Source: Streptomyces mirabilis (GTDB lineage Bacteria > Actinomycetota > Actinomycetes > Streptomycetales > Streptomycetaceae). Taken from it: a stretch of DNA of 64,000 nt. The notes below the pieces were generated by a model, which did no database searches, was not told the origin of the DNA, and saw nothing but the letters and a program-made list of their open reading frames with translations. Position 1 is the stretch's first letter. Every line of letters begins with the position of its first letter. Shown piece after piece: positions 8,229 through 15,615 of this stretch. The stretch spans positions 806,001 through 870,000 of the forward strand of contig NZ_JBCJKP010000001.1 of the NCBI RefSeq assembly GCF_039503195.1, written 5' to 3'. The position numbers and the translations under genes are program-made.

Positions 8229-8984
8229 ATGCCGGGAGGCAGGCTCACCCAGCAGGAACGCCAGCAGATCGCGCTGGGGCTGGCCGACGGCCTCCCCTAC
8301 GCCGAGATCGCCCGACGCCTCGACCGCCCGACCTCGACGATCACGCGTGAGGTGATGCGCAACGGCGGCCCCACCGCCTACCGCGCCGACCTGGCCCACC
8401 GCGCCACCGAACGCCGCGCCCACCGGCGCAGGCCCGCCTCCTCCCGAGGACCGGAGTCAGTCACCCAACCGCACGGACGTGACGCCGAGGCCGTGGCCGA
8501 GTACGAGGAGACGTTCACCACCGTCCTCATGGCTTCGGGCCTGACCAAGATGACGGCCCGGGTGCTGACCTGCCTGTTCACCACCGACGCGGGCAGCCTC
8601 ACCGCGTCCCAGCTCGCCCAGCGCCTCCAGGTCAGCCCGGCGTCCATCTCCAAGGCGATCGCCTTCCTGGAGAGCCAGAGCCTCGTCCGCCGGGAACGCG
8701 ACGAACGCCGCCGCGACCGCTACGTCGTCGACGACGAACTTTTCTACCAGGCGACGATCGCCAGCGCCCGAGCCAACGACCAACTCGTCGAAACCGCACG
8801 CCAAGGCGTCGCCATCCTCGGCCCCCACACCCCCGCCGCCACCCGCCTGGAGAACATCGCCCGCTTCCTCGACTTCATCAGCGAAAGCATCACCCGCGCC
8901 GCCGAACAGGCCCGCGAAGTCCTCCACACCAAACCCGAAGCGACCTCGAGCGACACCGCCCCACCAGGTCCGGACCACGGATAG
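8229..8984 (+). CDS. GbsR/MarR-like regulator with an IS30-type HTH at the N-terminus
   Basis: A 251-residue protein with two DNA-binding modules. Residues 1-60 (LTQQERQQIALGLADGLPYAEIARRLDRPTSTITREVMRNGG) match the HTH_38 helix-turn-helix seen at the start of IS30 transposases. Residues about 85-165 (MASGLTKMTARVLTCLFTTDAGSLTASQLAQRLQVSPASISKAIAFLESQSLVRRERDERRRDRYVVDD) form a winged helix of the MarR/GbsR type. There is no transposase catalytic domain. The ATG has GAGGAG six bases upstream. It is divergent from the DUF4097-hydrolase operon and probably represses it and itself. The two-HTH layout recurs in actinobacteria, so it is a domesticated domain and not a broken IS. Confidence 0.88.
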   Translation: MPGGRLTQQERQQIALGLADGLPYAEIARRLDRPTSTITREVMRNGGPTAYRADLAHRATERRAHRRRPASSRGPESVTQPHGRDAEAVAEYEETFTTVLMASGLTKMTARVLTCLFTTDAGSLTASQLAQRLQVSPASISKAIAFLESQSLVRRERDERRRDRYVVDDELFYQATIASARANDQLVETARQGVAILGPHTPAATRLENIARFLDFISESITRAAEQAREVLHTKPEATSSDTAPPGPDHG

Positions 8985-9118
8985 ACAACCCTCTCGAGCG
9001 TCACAGCCATGAGACGAAGTCGGCTGCCTCCTCGGGGAAACATGAGGTTCCACCACGGCGGCCGTCCGCGACAGCGCGCGGAAATCTCCGCGCAGGCGAC
9101 CGCGCGACGCAGGTCGAT

Positions 9119-9150
9119 ACAGGGCCGCGAGACACCGCTCGCGGCCCTGT
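9119..9150. terminator. Bidirectional hairpin terminator
   Basis: A perfect 13-bp stem, ACAGGGCCGCGAG and its complement, has a six-base loop. It sits between the converging regulator and MBL-fold genes and can serve both. Confidence 0.75.
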
Positions 9151-9162
9151 TGCGTGTCGGAG

Positions 9163-10329
9163 TTACGGCTGCTGCTGGGCCGGAGCGGGGCGAGCGCCCG
9201 CCGGGCGGCGAGCCTTGGAGACGGTCGAGGCCGCGTCGGATGCGGGCGCTGCCACCGTGCGCCACCACGGGGCTTGAGGCAATTCGCCGCCAGGTTCGAA
9301 GGGTTGGCCCGGTATCGGCAGGGCAACCCGAGCACGTGCTTCAGCAGCGGCCGCGTACGTGCGCTCGGCGGGCTCCTCCCACGGATGCGGGGCCAGGTTG
9401 AAGGTGCCCCAGTGGATCGGCAGCAGCACGCCGTGCGGCTCGCCTCCGCCCAGGTCGAGGTGGGCGCGGAGACCCTCCTCCGGTGTCATGTGGATGTCCG
9501 GCCAGAAGTCGCTGTAGGCGCCGATCTGCATCATCACCGCGTCGAACGGACCGTGTGCCGCCCCGATTTCGGCGAAGCCGGGAAAGTAACCCGTGTCCCC
9601 ACTGTGGAAGACCTGGTGCCTGGGACCGCTCGCCACCCAGGATGCCCAGAGCGTGCGGCGGTGCACGGCCCGTCCGCAGAAGTGCCGCGCCGGTGTGGCA
9701 GTCAGTGTCAGACCTGCGACCTGCGCCGACTCGTGCCAGTCCAGTTCCGTGATCCGTTCGGGTGCGACTCCCCAGCGCTCCAGGTGCGCCCCCACGCCCA
9801 GCGGGACCGCGAACTGGGCGCCCGTGCCGACGAGAGCGCGAATGGTGGGCATGTCCAGATGGTCGTAGTGGTCATGGGAGATCACCACCACGTCCACGGG
9901 GCCGAGGTCCTCAAGGGGCAGCGGGACCGGGTGGAGTCGTCGGGGTCCCGCGAAGCCCACCGGTGAACAACGCTCGCCCCATACCGGGTCGAACAGCAGC
10001 CTCGCGCCGTCGATCTCGGTGAGAACGGTGGAGTGCCCCGTCCAGGTCAGGCGCAGACCGGATTCCGGCGCCGCGTCGGGTCCCGTGACGGCCGGTCGGT
10101 GCAGAGGGATCGCCGTGGCCGGCCTGCGACGGACGCGATCGGCACGGTGGACGTTCGTCCGGGCCAAGTCGAGCGCGGAGCCGGAGGCCATGGTCAGGGT
10201 GTTGGTCGGGTTGCGGAAGCTGCCGTCGGCGTACTGAGGAGATGCCTGCATACGCTCCAGTCGTGCACCGGTGGGGATGCCGCCGAAGGCGGCGGGGCGA
10301 AGCAACCGCCCGAGGCGCGGCAGAGGCAT
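9163..10329 (-). CDS. MBL-fold metallo-hydrolase (NAPE-PLD/UlaG-like)
   Basis: A 388-residue metallo-beta-lactamase-fold enzyme. LRLTWTGHSTVLTEIDGARLLFDPVWGERCSP opens the fold, SHDHYDHLD is the HxHxDH metal motif, HFCGRAVHRRTLWASWV and HSGDTGYFPGF supply further ligands, and LPIHWGTFNL gives the last His. This arrangement is the one seen in N-acyl-phosphatidylethanolamine phospholipase D-like hydrolases. The N-terminal ATG at 10329 has GGAG eight bases upstream; the longer open frame upstream is not credible. The C-terminal 40 residues are Ala/Pro-rich. Not in an operon. The long inverted repeat at 10447-10503 probably controls it. Natural substrate unknown. Confidence 0.88.
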   Translation of the reverse strand: MPLPRLGRLLRPAAFGGIPTGARLERMQASPQYADGSFRNPTNTLTMASGSALDLARTNVHRADRVRRRPATAIPLHRPAVTGPDAAPESGLRLTWTGHSTVLTEIDGARLLFDPVWGERCSPVGFAGPRRLHPVPLPLEDLGPVDVVVISHDHYDHLDMPTIRALVGTGAQFAVPLGVGAHLERWGVAPERITELDWHESAQVAGLTLTATPARHFCGRAVHRRTLWASWVASGPRHQVFHSGDTGYFPGFAEIGAAHGPFDAVMMQIGAYSDFWPDIHMTPEEGLRAHLDLGGGEPHGVLLPIHWGTFNLAPHPWEEPAERTYAAAAEARARVALPIPGQPFEPGGELPQAPWWRTVAAPASDAASTVSKARRPAGARPAPAQQQP

Positions 10330-10446
10330 GAGAGGTCTCCGTAGTGATAGCCGGGTGGGCCGAGGCTGAGAGGAGACGGAAGGTTCACTGTCGACCTGCC
10401 GCCTCGACCAACAGCCCTCGGGGTTTCCGCAGGATCTGCGCCCCTG

Positions 10447-10503
10447 AATGTAGTCACTGGAAACAATGATGTCAACGACAACAATGTCGCCAGTGTCTAC
10501 ATT
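10447..10503. promoter_or_regulatory. 57-bp dyad upstream of the MBL-fold gene
   Basis: The outer arms AATGTAGTCACTGG (10447-10460) and CCAGTGTCTACATT (10490-10503) are complementary at 13 of 14 positions. Between them are two AACAATG-like repeats and, on the minus strand, a TTGACA that could be a -35 element. This resembles a TetR-type operator placed over a promoter. No regulator gene adjoins it. Confidence 0.55.
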
Positions 10504-10553
10504 TTCTGGGCATGGCCATGCGCCGACCGGAGCACTCCCGTCGGGCGGGACGT

Positions 10554-11390
10554 TCAGGCGTCGTGCGGCCGCCGGATGTCGTGGACGAGCTCGGCCGTGG
10601 CCTCCCACAGCGCACGCTGAACCGCTTCACCTCTCCCGATCTCAGGGCACCGCAGGGGCTTTGCGGTCCTGGCGGCGAAGTAGCTGATGTCGGCCCCGTG
10701 CTGGGGGTTGCCGACGCCCAGCGCGGTGAGGGCCCTTTCCAGGGCACCGGCGAGAGGGAGTTCACGCCCCAGCCCGGTGGCGTTGAAGCCGGGACAGCAG
10801 CAGGTGACCGCGACGCCCGTGCCGTGGAGCCGGCGGCCGAGTTCCTGCGTGAACATGATGTCCATCAGCTTGGACCGGCCGTAGCGCGGGCTCGACCCGA
10901 TGCGCGTGAAGTCCGCGGTGTCGGTCAGGTCCAGCGACGGGTCGATGGTGTGGGCCCGCAGCGAGGCCCGGGAGGCGACCGTGACGATCCGGGCGGGTGC
11001 GGATGCGGTGAGCCTGTCACGCAGGGCGTCGGTGAGCACCCACGGCGCGAGGTAGTTCACGGCGGTCATCTCGGCGTACCCCTCCGAAGTGACCCGCTGG
11101 GAGAAGGCATGCAGGCCCGCGTTGTTGATCAGCACGTCGATCCGCGGATAGCGCGCAGCGATCTCCTCGCCCGCCCGACGGACCTCGGCCAGCAGGGACA
11201 GATCGGCCCGGAAGACGTCGATCGGGGTCCCCGGCGCCGCCCGTTCGATCTCTTCCCGCAGCGCATCGGCCTTCGGTCGACTGCGGGCGACGATGCCGAG
11301 GTGGGCACCGCGGCGGGCCAGGTCGAGAGCGGCGAGCCGGCCCATGCCGTTCGTCGCGCCGGTCATGACGATGACGGGCCGCAGATCCAT
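10554..11390 (-). CDS. SDR-family NAD(P)-dependent oxidoreductase
   Basis: A 278-residue short-chain dehydrogenase of the retinol-dehydrogenase/WWOX-like subgroup. TGATNGMG near residue 10 is the cofactor glycine motif, NNAG (VLINNAGLHAF) is near residue 88, a Ser lies in RIVTVASRAS, and YGRSK (YxxxK) is near residue 168. The start has GAGAGA upstream. It is transcribed divergently from the MarR gene at 11508, and the intergenic region holds two perfect palindromes, so it is the likely target of that regulator. Substrate unknown. Confidence 0.9.
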   Translation of the reverse strand: MDLRPVIVMTGATNGMGRLAALDLARRGAHLGIVARSRPKADALREEIERAAPGTPIDVFRADLSLLAEVRRAGEEIAARYPRIDVLINNAGLHAFSQRVTSEGYAEMTAVNYLAPWVLTDALRDRLTASAPARIVTVASRASLRAHTIDPSLDLTDTADFTRIGSSPRYGRSKLMDIMFTQELGRRLHGTGVAVTCCCPGFNATGLGRELPLAGALERALTALGVGNPQHGADISYFAARTAKPLRCPEIGRGEAVQRALWEATAELVHDIRRPHDA

Positions 11391-11414
11391 GCGGTTCTCT
11401 CTTCGAGTTGATAC

Positions 11415-11454
11415 TGAGGTACCTCATCAACGTAACATTCGCTGAGGTACCTCA
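11415..11454. promoter_or_regulatory. Twin perfect palindromes, probable MarR operator
   Basis: TGAGGTACCTCA occurs twice, at 11415-11426 and 11443-11454, 28 bp centre to centre. It lies between the divergent SDR and MarR genes, close to both starts. Confidence 0.75.
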
Positions 11455-11507
11455 CCAGTCCAGGGCCGGGAGAGAGAACCCGGACAGAGCCCCGAGGAGC
11501 GAAGGCC

Positions 11508-11948
11508 GTGCGTGGTCGGAAGGTGACCCCCGTAGAGGTCGGACTGCGGTATCTGTCGCTCGGGTACGACCTGCGCAGAGTGGTCGACGACAGCATGACC
11601 ACCGGCGGTCTTTCCCTTGCCCGTACGAAGGTCTTGCAGGTGCTCGACCGTCGGGGCACCGTACGTCAGTCGGTCCTGGCGCAGGAGCTCGGCCAGGCCC
11701 CACGGTCGGTCACCCAGTCCGTCGAGGCCCTGGAGCGTGAGGGACTGGTCGAGCGGACGGCGGATCCTCATGACGGGCGCTCCAAGCTGGTGCGCCTCAC
11801 CCCGGAGGGCACCAAGGCGCTCATCGCGGGGACCGCGGCGGGGGAACAGGTGTTGCGGGAGGTCTTCGGGGCGATGGGCCCCGACCAGCTGGGGAACTTG
11901 GACCAGTTGCTCGACGCCCTCCGGGCGGCCCTGTCGGGAGCCGCCTGA
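11508..11948 (+). CDS. MarR-family transcriptional regulator
   Basis: A 146-residue winged-helix protein. LSLARTKVLQVLDRRGTVRQSVLAQELGQAPRSVTQSVEALEREGLVERTADPHDGRSKLVRLTPEGTKAL contains the recognition helix and the DxRSK wing of MarR proteins. The GTG has GAGGAG upstream. It is divergent from the SDR gene over twin palindromes, the typical arrangement for an autoregulated repressor of its neighbour. Ligand unknown. Confidence 0.9.
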   Translation: MRGRKVTPVEVGLRYLSLGYDLRRVVDDSMTTGGLSLARTKVLQVLDRRGTVRQSVLAQELGQAPRSVTQSVEALEREGLVERTADPHDGRSKLVRLTPEGTKALIAGTAAGEQVLREVFGAMGPDQLGNLDQLLDALRAALSGAA

Positions 11949-11970
11949 CCTGCCGCGACGTGACGGGGTC

Positions 11971-11995
11971 GGGAGCTCCCGTTCGACGGGCTCCC
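11971..11995 (+). terminator. Possible terminator of the MarR gene
   Basis: GGGAGC (11971-11976) pairs with GCTCCC (11990-11995) across a 13-base loop, about 22 bases after the MarR stop. The stem is only six base pairs. Confidence 0.4.
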
Positions 11996-11998
11996 GCC

Positions 11999-12120
11999 TC
12001 AGACTTGTGCCATGCCGCCGTCGACGCTCAGTTCCATGCCTGCGCAGAAGCTGCTCTCGTCGGATGCGAGGAAGACGGCGGCCGCAGCGACTCCCTCGGG
12101 AGCACTCCTGTCGTTGTGAC
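11999..12120 (-). pseudogene. 3' fragment of an SDR gene
   Basis: The last 38 or so codons (APEGVAAAAVFLASDESSFCAGMELSVDGGMAQV, then stop) are the conserved C-terminus of a classical short-chain dehydrogenase. Upstream of about 12120 the frame loses all similarity, so only the tail remains. Confidence 0.7.
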
Positions 12121-12192
12121 GGCCCGACCCGGAAGGAGCCGCTTCCCCTCCGGGAGTGGGCCGGGAGGGGGCCGGGCCTGGGCCGCGCCGAC

Positions 12193-12645
12193 TCAGTCGC
12201 CGACGCCCGAGTCGACCTGGTGACCGTTGGCGGTCAAGGTGACGTCGATGTTGCCCCGGGTGGCGTTCGAGTAGGGACACACCTGATGTGCGGCCGCGAC
12301 GATCTGCGCCGCCTGCTCGGGATCCGAGATCTGTGGCAGGGTCACGTGGAGCTCCACGGCGAGTGCGAACCCACGATCCTCGGTCGACAGGAGGCTGACA
12401 CGGCTCTCGATCGAAGCGTCGCCGGTTTCGGCCCTTTCGCGACGGCCCACCACGCCGAGTGCGCCCTCGAAGCAGGCCGCGTAACCCACCGCGAAGAGCT
12501 GTTCGGGGTTCGTGCCGCCCCCGTCGCCGCCCATCTCCTTCGGCACACGGAGCTGGACGTCCAGGACACCGTCATGGGTGCGCCCGTGGCCGCTGACACG
12601 GCCGCCGGTCACGGTTGCCTCCGCCGTGTAGAGAACTCGTGCCAT
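12193..12645 (-). CDS. Organic hydroperoxide resistance protein (Ohr/OsmC family)
   Basis: A 150-residue thiol peroxidase that reduces organic hydroperoxides. The two redox cysteines are in AACFEGAL and HQVCPYSNATRGNIDV, the Ohr pattern. The start MARVLYTAEATVTGGR with GGGAG six bases upstream is the family's usual N-terminus; the longer upstream frame lacks one. No adjacent OhrR is present; the MarR at 11508 is separated by a relic and faces the SDR gene. The 260 bp upstream (12646-12906) shows no gene. Confidence 0.92.
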   Translation of the reverse strand: MARVLYTAEATVTGGRVSGHGRTHDGVLDVQLRVPKEMGGDGGGTNPEQLFAVGYAACFEGALGVVGRRERAETGDASIESRVSLLSTEDRGFALAVELHVTLPQISDPEQAAQIVAAAHQVCPYSNATRGNIDVTLTANGHQVDSGVGD

Positions 12646-12906
12646 CTCGATCTCCCTTCCGGACCCGCCGATCGCCCCGGCCCACGGCCGGGACCTTTCT
12701 CGCACCCCGAGGAACCCATCCGTTTCGAAGGCCCTGCCCTCTTCGGCCACAACCGTCTTCGGTTCTTCGGACGGCCGTAGAGAGCGATGCGGCATTCGCG
12801 GTGCGTGGCGCAGCTTCAGCCGCTGGAGTGAGTCCTGAGCACGTGTGGAGCTGTCGAATGGCGTCCGGACCAGCGTTGTCGTGCCGGCGGATTTCGGCGA
12901 ACGGTG

Positions 12907-13518
12907 TCAGCGAAGGGTGGCGACCGAAGTGCGGTAGAGGACTTCCTCGGCGCGCTCCCATGACCAGCCGTTCTCCACCACGAGCGTGCGCCAGCCGGTG
13001 GGACCGAACCAGTACCAGAGAAGGTCGGCCGTCTCCTTCACCGAGTGGGAGGGCGGCGGACTCAGGTGGTGCAGGTGCTGGGCGGTCGCGCGGAGCGCGT
13101 CCCGGTACGCCGCGGTCGCGCGCTCCCACAGGGCCTCGCCGTTCTCATGCACGGGCAGCGCCTTGCGGATCGCTTCATGCACGGCGAACTGCCCCTCGTT
13201 GCCCATCCGCGTGCCGTGGGCCAGGGCTTTCAGGACCGACTCCGGCGTCCGCAGGGCGAGCAGGTCCTCCATGGCCTGCTCGTAACCAGAAGCGATCACA
13301 CCCTGGTCGACGATCCGGTTCAGGATGTCGCTCTTGCTCCCGACACTCGCGAAGACGGTCTTCGAGGCGACGCCGGCCGCTGAGGCGATGTCGGCGACGG
13401 TCACGCGACCGTAGCCGTGCTCGGCGAACAGTTCCGTGGCCTGACCCAGGATCAGCGCCTGCGTCCGTGCGGCGGCCTGATCGCGCAGCGGAGAGACGTA
13501 GCGGCGCTTGGACGGCAT
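12907..13518 (-). CDS. TetR-family transcriptional regulator
   Basis: A 203-residue protein. The N-terminal HTH reads ILGQATELFAEHGYGRVTVADIASAAGVASKTVFASVGSKSDIL, typical of TetR repressors. The ligand domain is all-helical with no family-specific mark. It is divergent from the SnoaL-like gene at 13671, with repeats in the space between, so it probably represses that gene. Confidence 0.9.
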   Translation of the reverse strand: MPSKRRYVSPLRDQAAARTQALILGQATELFAEHGYGRVTVADIASAAGVASKTVFASVGSKSDILNRIVDQGVIASGYEQAMEDLLALRTPESVLKALAHGTRMGNEGQFAVHEAIRKALPVHENGEALWERATAAYRDALRATAQHLHHLSPPPSHSVKETADLLWYWFGPTGWRTLVVENGWSWERAEEVLYRTSVATLR

Positions 13519-13529
13519 GGCGTCATCCT

Positions 13530-13560
13530 AAGGCGTGAATTCATTAGGCGTGCTATAACC
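13530..13560. promoter_or_regulatory. Candidate TetR operator (repeated AGGCGTG around TGAATTCA)
   Basis: TAAGGCGTGA and TTAGGCGTGC form a direct repeat around the perfect palindrome TGAATTCA, in the space between the divergent TetR and SnoaL-like genes. AT-rich for this genome. Confidence 0.4.
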
Positions 13561-13670
13561 TCAATATCGCCGGTCGGCCTCGCGCTCGACCCCGGCTACG
13601 ACCGCACCGCCCGTCCCCCTCGGTCGGCGTCACCCCTCGGATCACACACCCGTCGAAAGGGATCAACGCA

Positions 13671-14249
13671 ATGGGCATGGATGCCACGGACCTGGCCCAC
13701 GGACTCTTCCGAGTCCTCGAGACAGGCGATCCGGCACTGGCCGCCGAGGTGGTGCACGAGGACTTCCACAATCGCGAGGCAGCCGTGTCGCCCACGGCCT
13801 GTGCACTGCCCGGACCGGCGGGAGTCCTTGCCTCGGGCGCGTGGATGCGCTTCGCCTTCAGCGGCCTGACCTTCCCCGTTCTCGCCATCGCCCGCAACGA
13901 CGAGCAGGTCTGGATACGGCTTCGCATGCAGGGCCGCCACACAGGTCCCTTCGTCCGCTTCCGTGACGGCGCTCTCGACCAGGCCATACCCCCCACCGGG
14001 CGTGACATCGACTTCGAACAGATCCACGTGCTCGAACTCCGCGACGGCCAGGTGGTCGGACACGAGGCGGTGCGCGACGACATGACCATGCTCGGCCAGC
14101 TCGGCGTCTTCCCGCCCGCTCCGGCCACCGCGCTGCGCATGGTCGCCTGGCGAGTGACCGGAAGGGCCACGCGCGCCGCGACCGACGTCACGGCGAAAGC
14201 CGTCGAGGCGGCCGACCGCTCGCAGGGCACCCCAAGACCGAGCCGCTGA
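13671..14249 (+). CDS. SnoaL-like ester cyclase / nuclear transport factor 2 family protein
   Basis: A 192-residue protein. Residues about 5-145 follow the SnoaL-like polyketide cyclase fold (VVHEDFHNREA, GAWMRFAFSGLTFPVLAIARNDEQVWIRLRMQGRHTGPF, RDIDFEQIHVLELRDGQVVGHEAVRDDMTMLGQLGVFP). Such proteins are cyclases, isomerases or binding proteins for small molecules. The C-terminal 40 residues are Ala/Arg-rich and probably unstructured. AAGGG precedes the ATG. Its divergent TetR neighbour is the likely regulator. Substrate unknown. Confidence 0.8.
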   Translation: MGMDATDLAHGLFRVLETGDPALAAEVVHEDFHNREAAVSPTACALPGPAGVLASGAWMRFAFSGLTFPVLAIARNDEQVWIRLRMQGRHTGPFVRFRDGALDQAIPPTGRDIDFEQIHVLELRDGQVVGHEAVRDDMTMLGQLGVFPPAPATALRMVAWRVTGRATRAATDVTAKAVEAADRSQGTPRPSR

Positions 14250-14291
14250 GCCACTGAACCGCTGGGTCGCTGAACCGAAAGCCTCCTAGAC

Positions 14292-14319
14292 GTCCCGGCA
14301 GGCCAGGCGCCGCCGGGAC
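14292..14319 (+). terminator. Hairpin terminator after the SnoaL-like gene
   Basis: A perfect 8-bp stem, GTCCCGGC and GCCGGGAC, with a 12-base loop, about 43 bases after the stop. Confidence 0.5.
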
Positions 14320-14502
14320 TACAGGGACAACGTTCACGCGACCACGCGACGACCGTGCGTTCCGGCCCCGGCCTGCCCGACCGACCCGGCCATTCGTCGG
14401 CGTCCCGCCGACCGATTCGCCCCCTCCCCTCGGCGGGAATATCCGACAATGATTTAGCACTCAACAATATGGACCTGATCGCCGACCGTATGGGAGGCTC
14501 GC

Positions 14503-15411
14503 ATGGGCACCACCGCCGAGATCGGGGATGGAACTATGTCTGAGCTGGGGCTCCTCGACACCGCTGGCATCCTGCGCCAGGCATGGGTCGCCCCGGACCG
14601 GACGAGCTCGGGTCTGGGCTGGGAGCACGCGTATCTGTCCACCCAGCGGGAAACGCCGTACCACTCGACCTTCGACGGTGCCCCCACTCATCTGCTGATC
14701 CTTCACCTCAGTGGCCCGGTGACCGTCCGACGCCGGTCCGGCCGGTCGATGCGGGCCCAGCGGATCCCGGCAGGGGGACTCTTCGTCCACCCGGCAGGCC
14801 GCGCGCTGGATGTCGAACTCCAGGGGGGCCTCGACACCGTCCACCTCTATCTCAGCGACTCGGCCCTCCAGGAAGCGCACGGCGGCCGTGAGGCGGTGGA
14901 ACTCGCCGAGGAACTGGGCAGCTCGGATCCCCTGATCGAGCAGGTCATGCTGACTCTGGACGGCGTCGTGCGGCAGTGGGAGCCCTCCGCGCGCACCTAC
15001 GTCGATCACCTCGTCGGCATGCTCGCCGCCCAGCTCGCCCACGCGCACACGGCCGGTCGGCCCGCGGCCCCGGCCGGCGCGATGTCGGGGCTGACCTCTC
15101 AGCAGCTCGTGTCCGCACGGGAGTTGATGGAGCAGCACATCTCCGATCCGCTGCGCGTCTCCGATCTGGCCGCGGCCACCGGGCTGAGTGCCAGCCAGTT
15201 CAGTCGGCAGTTCAGGACCAGCACCGGAAAGTCTCCGCACCAGTTCCTGTTGCAACTGCGGCTGGACCACGCACGCCGGATGCTGCGCACCACGGTCCTG
15301 CCCATCCCCGACGTGGCCGTCCACTGCGGTTTCTCCCACCAGGAACACCTGACGCGCGTGATGCGCGCCAAGCTCGGCACGACCCCCGCCGCGGTCCGAC
15401 GCGCGCGCTGA
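14503..15411 (+). CDS. AraC-family transcriptional regulator, probable activator of the hydroxyquinol cluster
   Basis: A 302-residue protein. The N-terminal part carries a cupin-like sensing domain (YHSTFDGAPTHLLILHLSGPVTVRR, GGLFVHPAGRALDVELQGGLDTVHLYLS). Residues about 200-302 are the double HTH of AraC/XylS (ISDPLRVSDLAAATGLSASQFSRQFRTSTGKSPHQFLLQLRLDHARRMLRTTVLPIPDVAVHCGFSHQEHLTRVMRAKLGTTPAAVRR). The ATG at 14503 has GGGAGG six bases upstream; an in-frame ATG at 14536 is the alternative. It lies directly upstream of, and points into, the aromatic degradation genes, so activation by the aromatic substrate is inferred. Confidence 0.9.
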   Translation: MGTTAEIGDGTMSELGLLDTAGILRQAWVAPDRTSSGLGWEHAYLSTQRETPYHSTFDGAPTHLLILHLSGPVTVRRRSGRSMRAQRIPAGGLFVHPAGRALDVELQGGLDTVHLYLSDSALQEAHGGREAVELAEELGSSDPLIEQVMLTLDGVVRQWEPSARTYVDHLVGMLAAQLAHAHTAGRPAAPAGAMSGLTSQQLVSARELMEQHISDPLRVSDLAAATGLSASQFSRQFRTSTGKSPHQFLLQLRLDHARRMLRTTVLPIPDVAVHCGFSHQEHLTRVMRAKLGTTPAAVRRAR

Positions 15412-15615
15412 CGCAGCGTTCCGCGGCCTGCCCCACCCCCACCTTTCCTCCGGCGCACCACAGGCATCGCATCCGCCCCGCGCCCCCGCCAGAGCCACCG
15501 CACCGCGCCGATCCTGCAGAAACACGCTCGAAACGTGCAGGAGTCCGAGGGCCCGCCGTCCCCACACTCGGTGTCAGAAATTCAGGGACCCACGGCAACG
15601 CGAAGGCGGACCCCC

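Noticed and set aside
8229..8410. IS30 transposase fragment
   Set aside because: The IS30-like HTH is continuous with an intact MarR-type regulator in one frame with a good RBS, with no DDE domain and no inverted repeats, so it is a domesticated domain and not an IS remnant.
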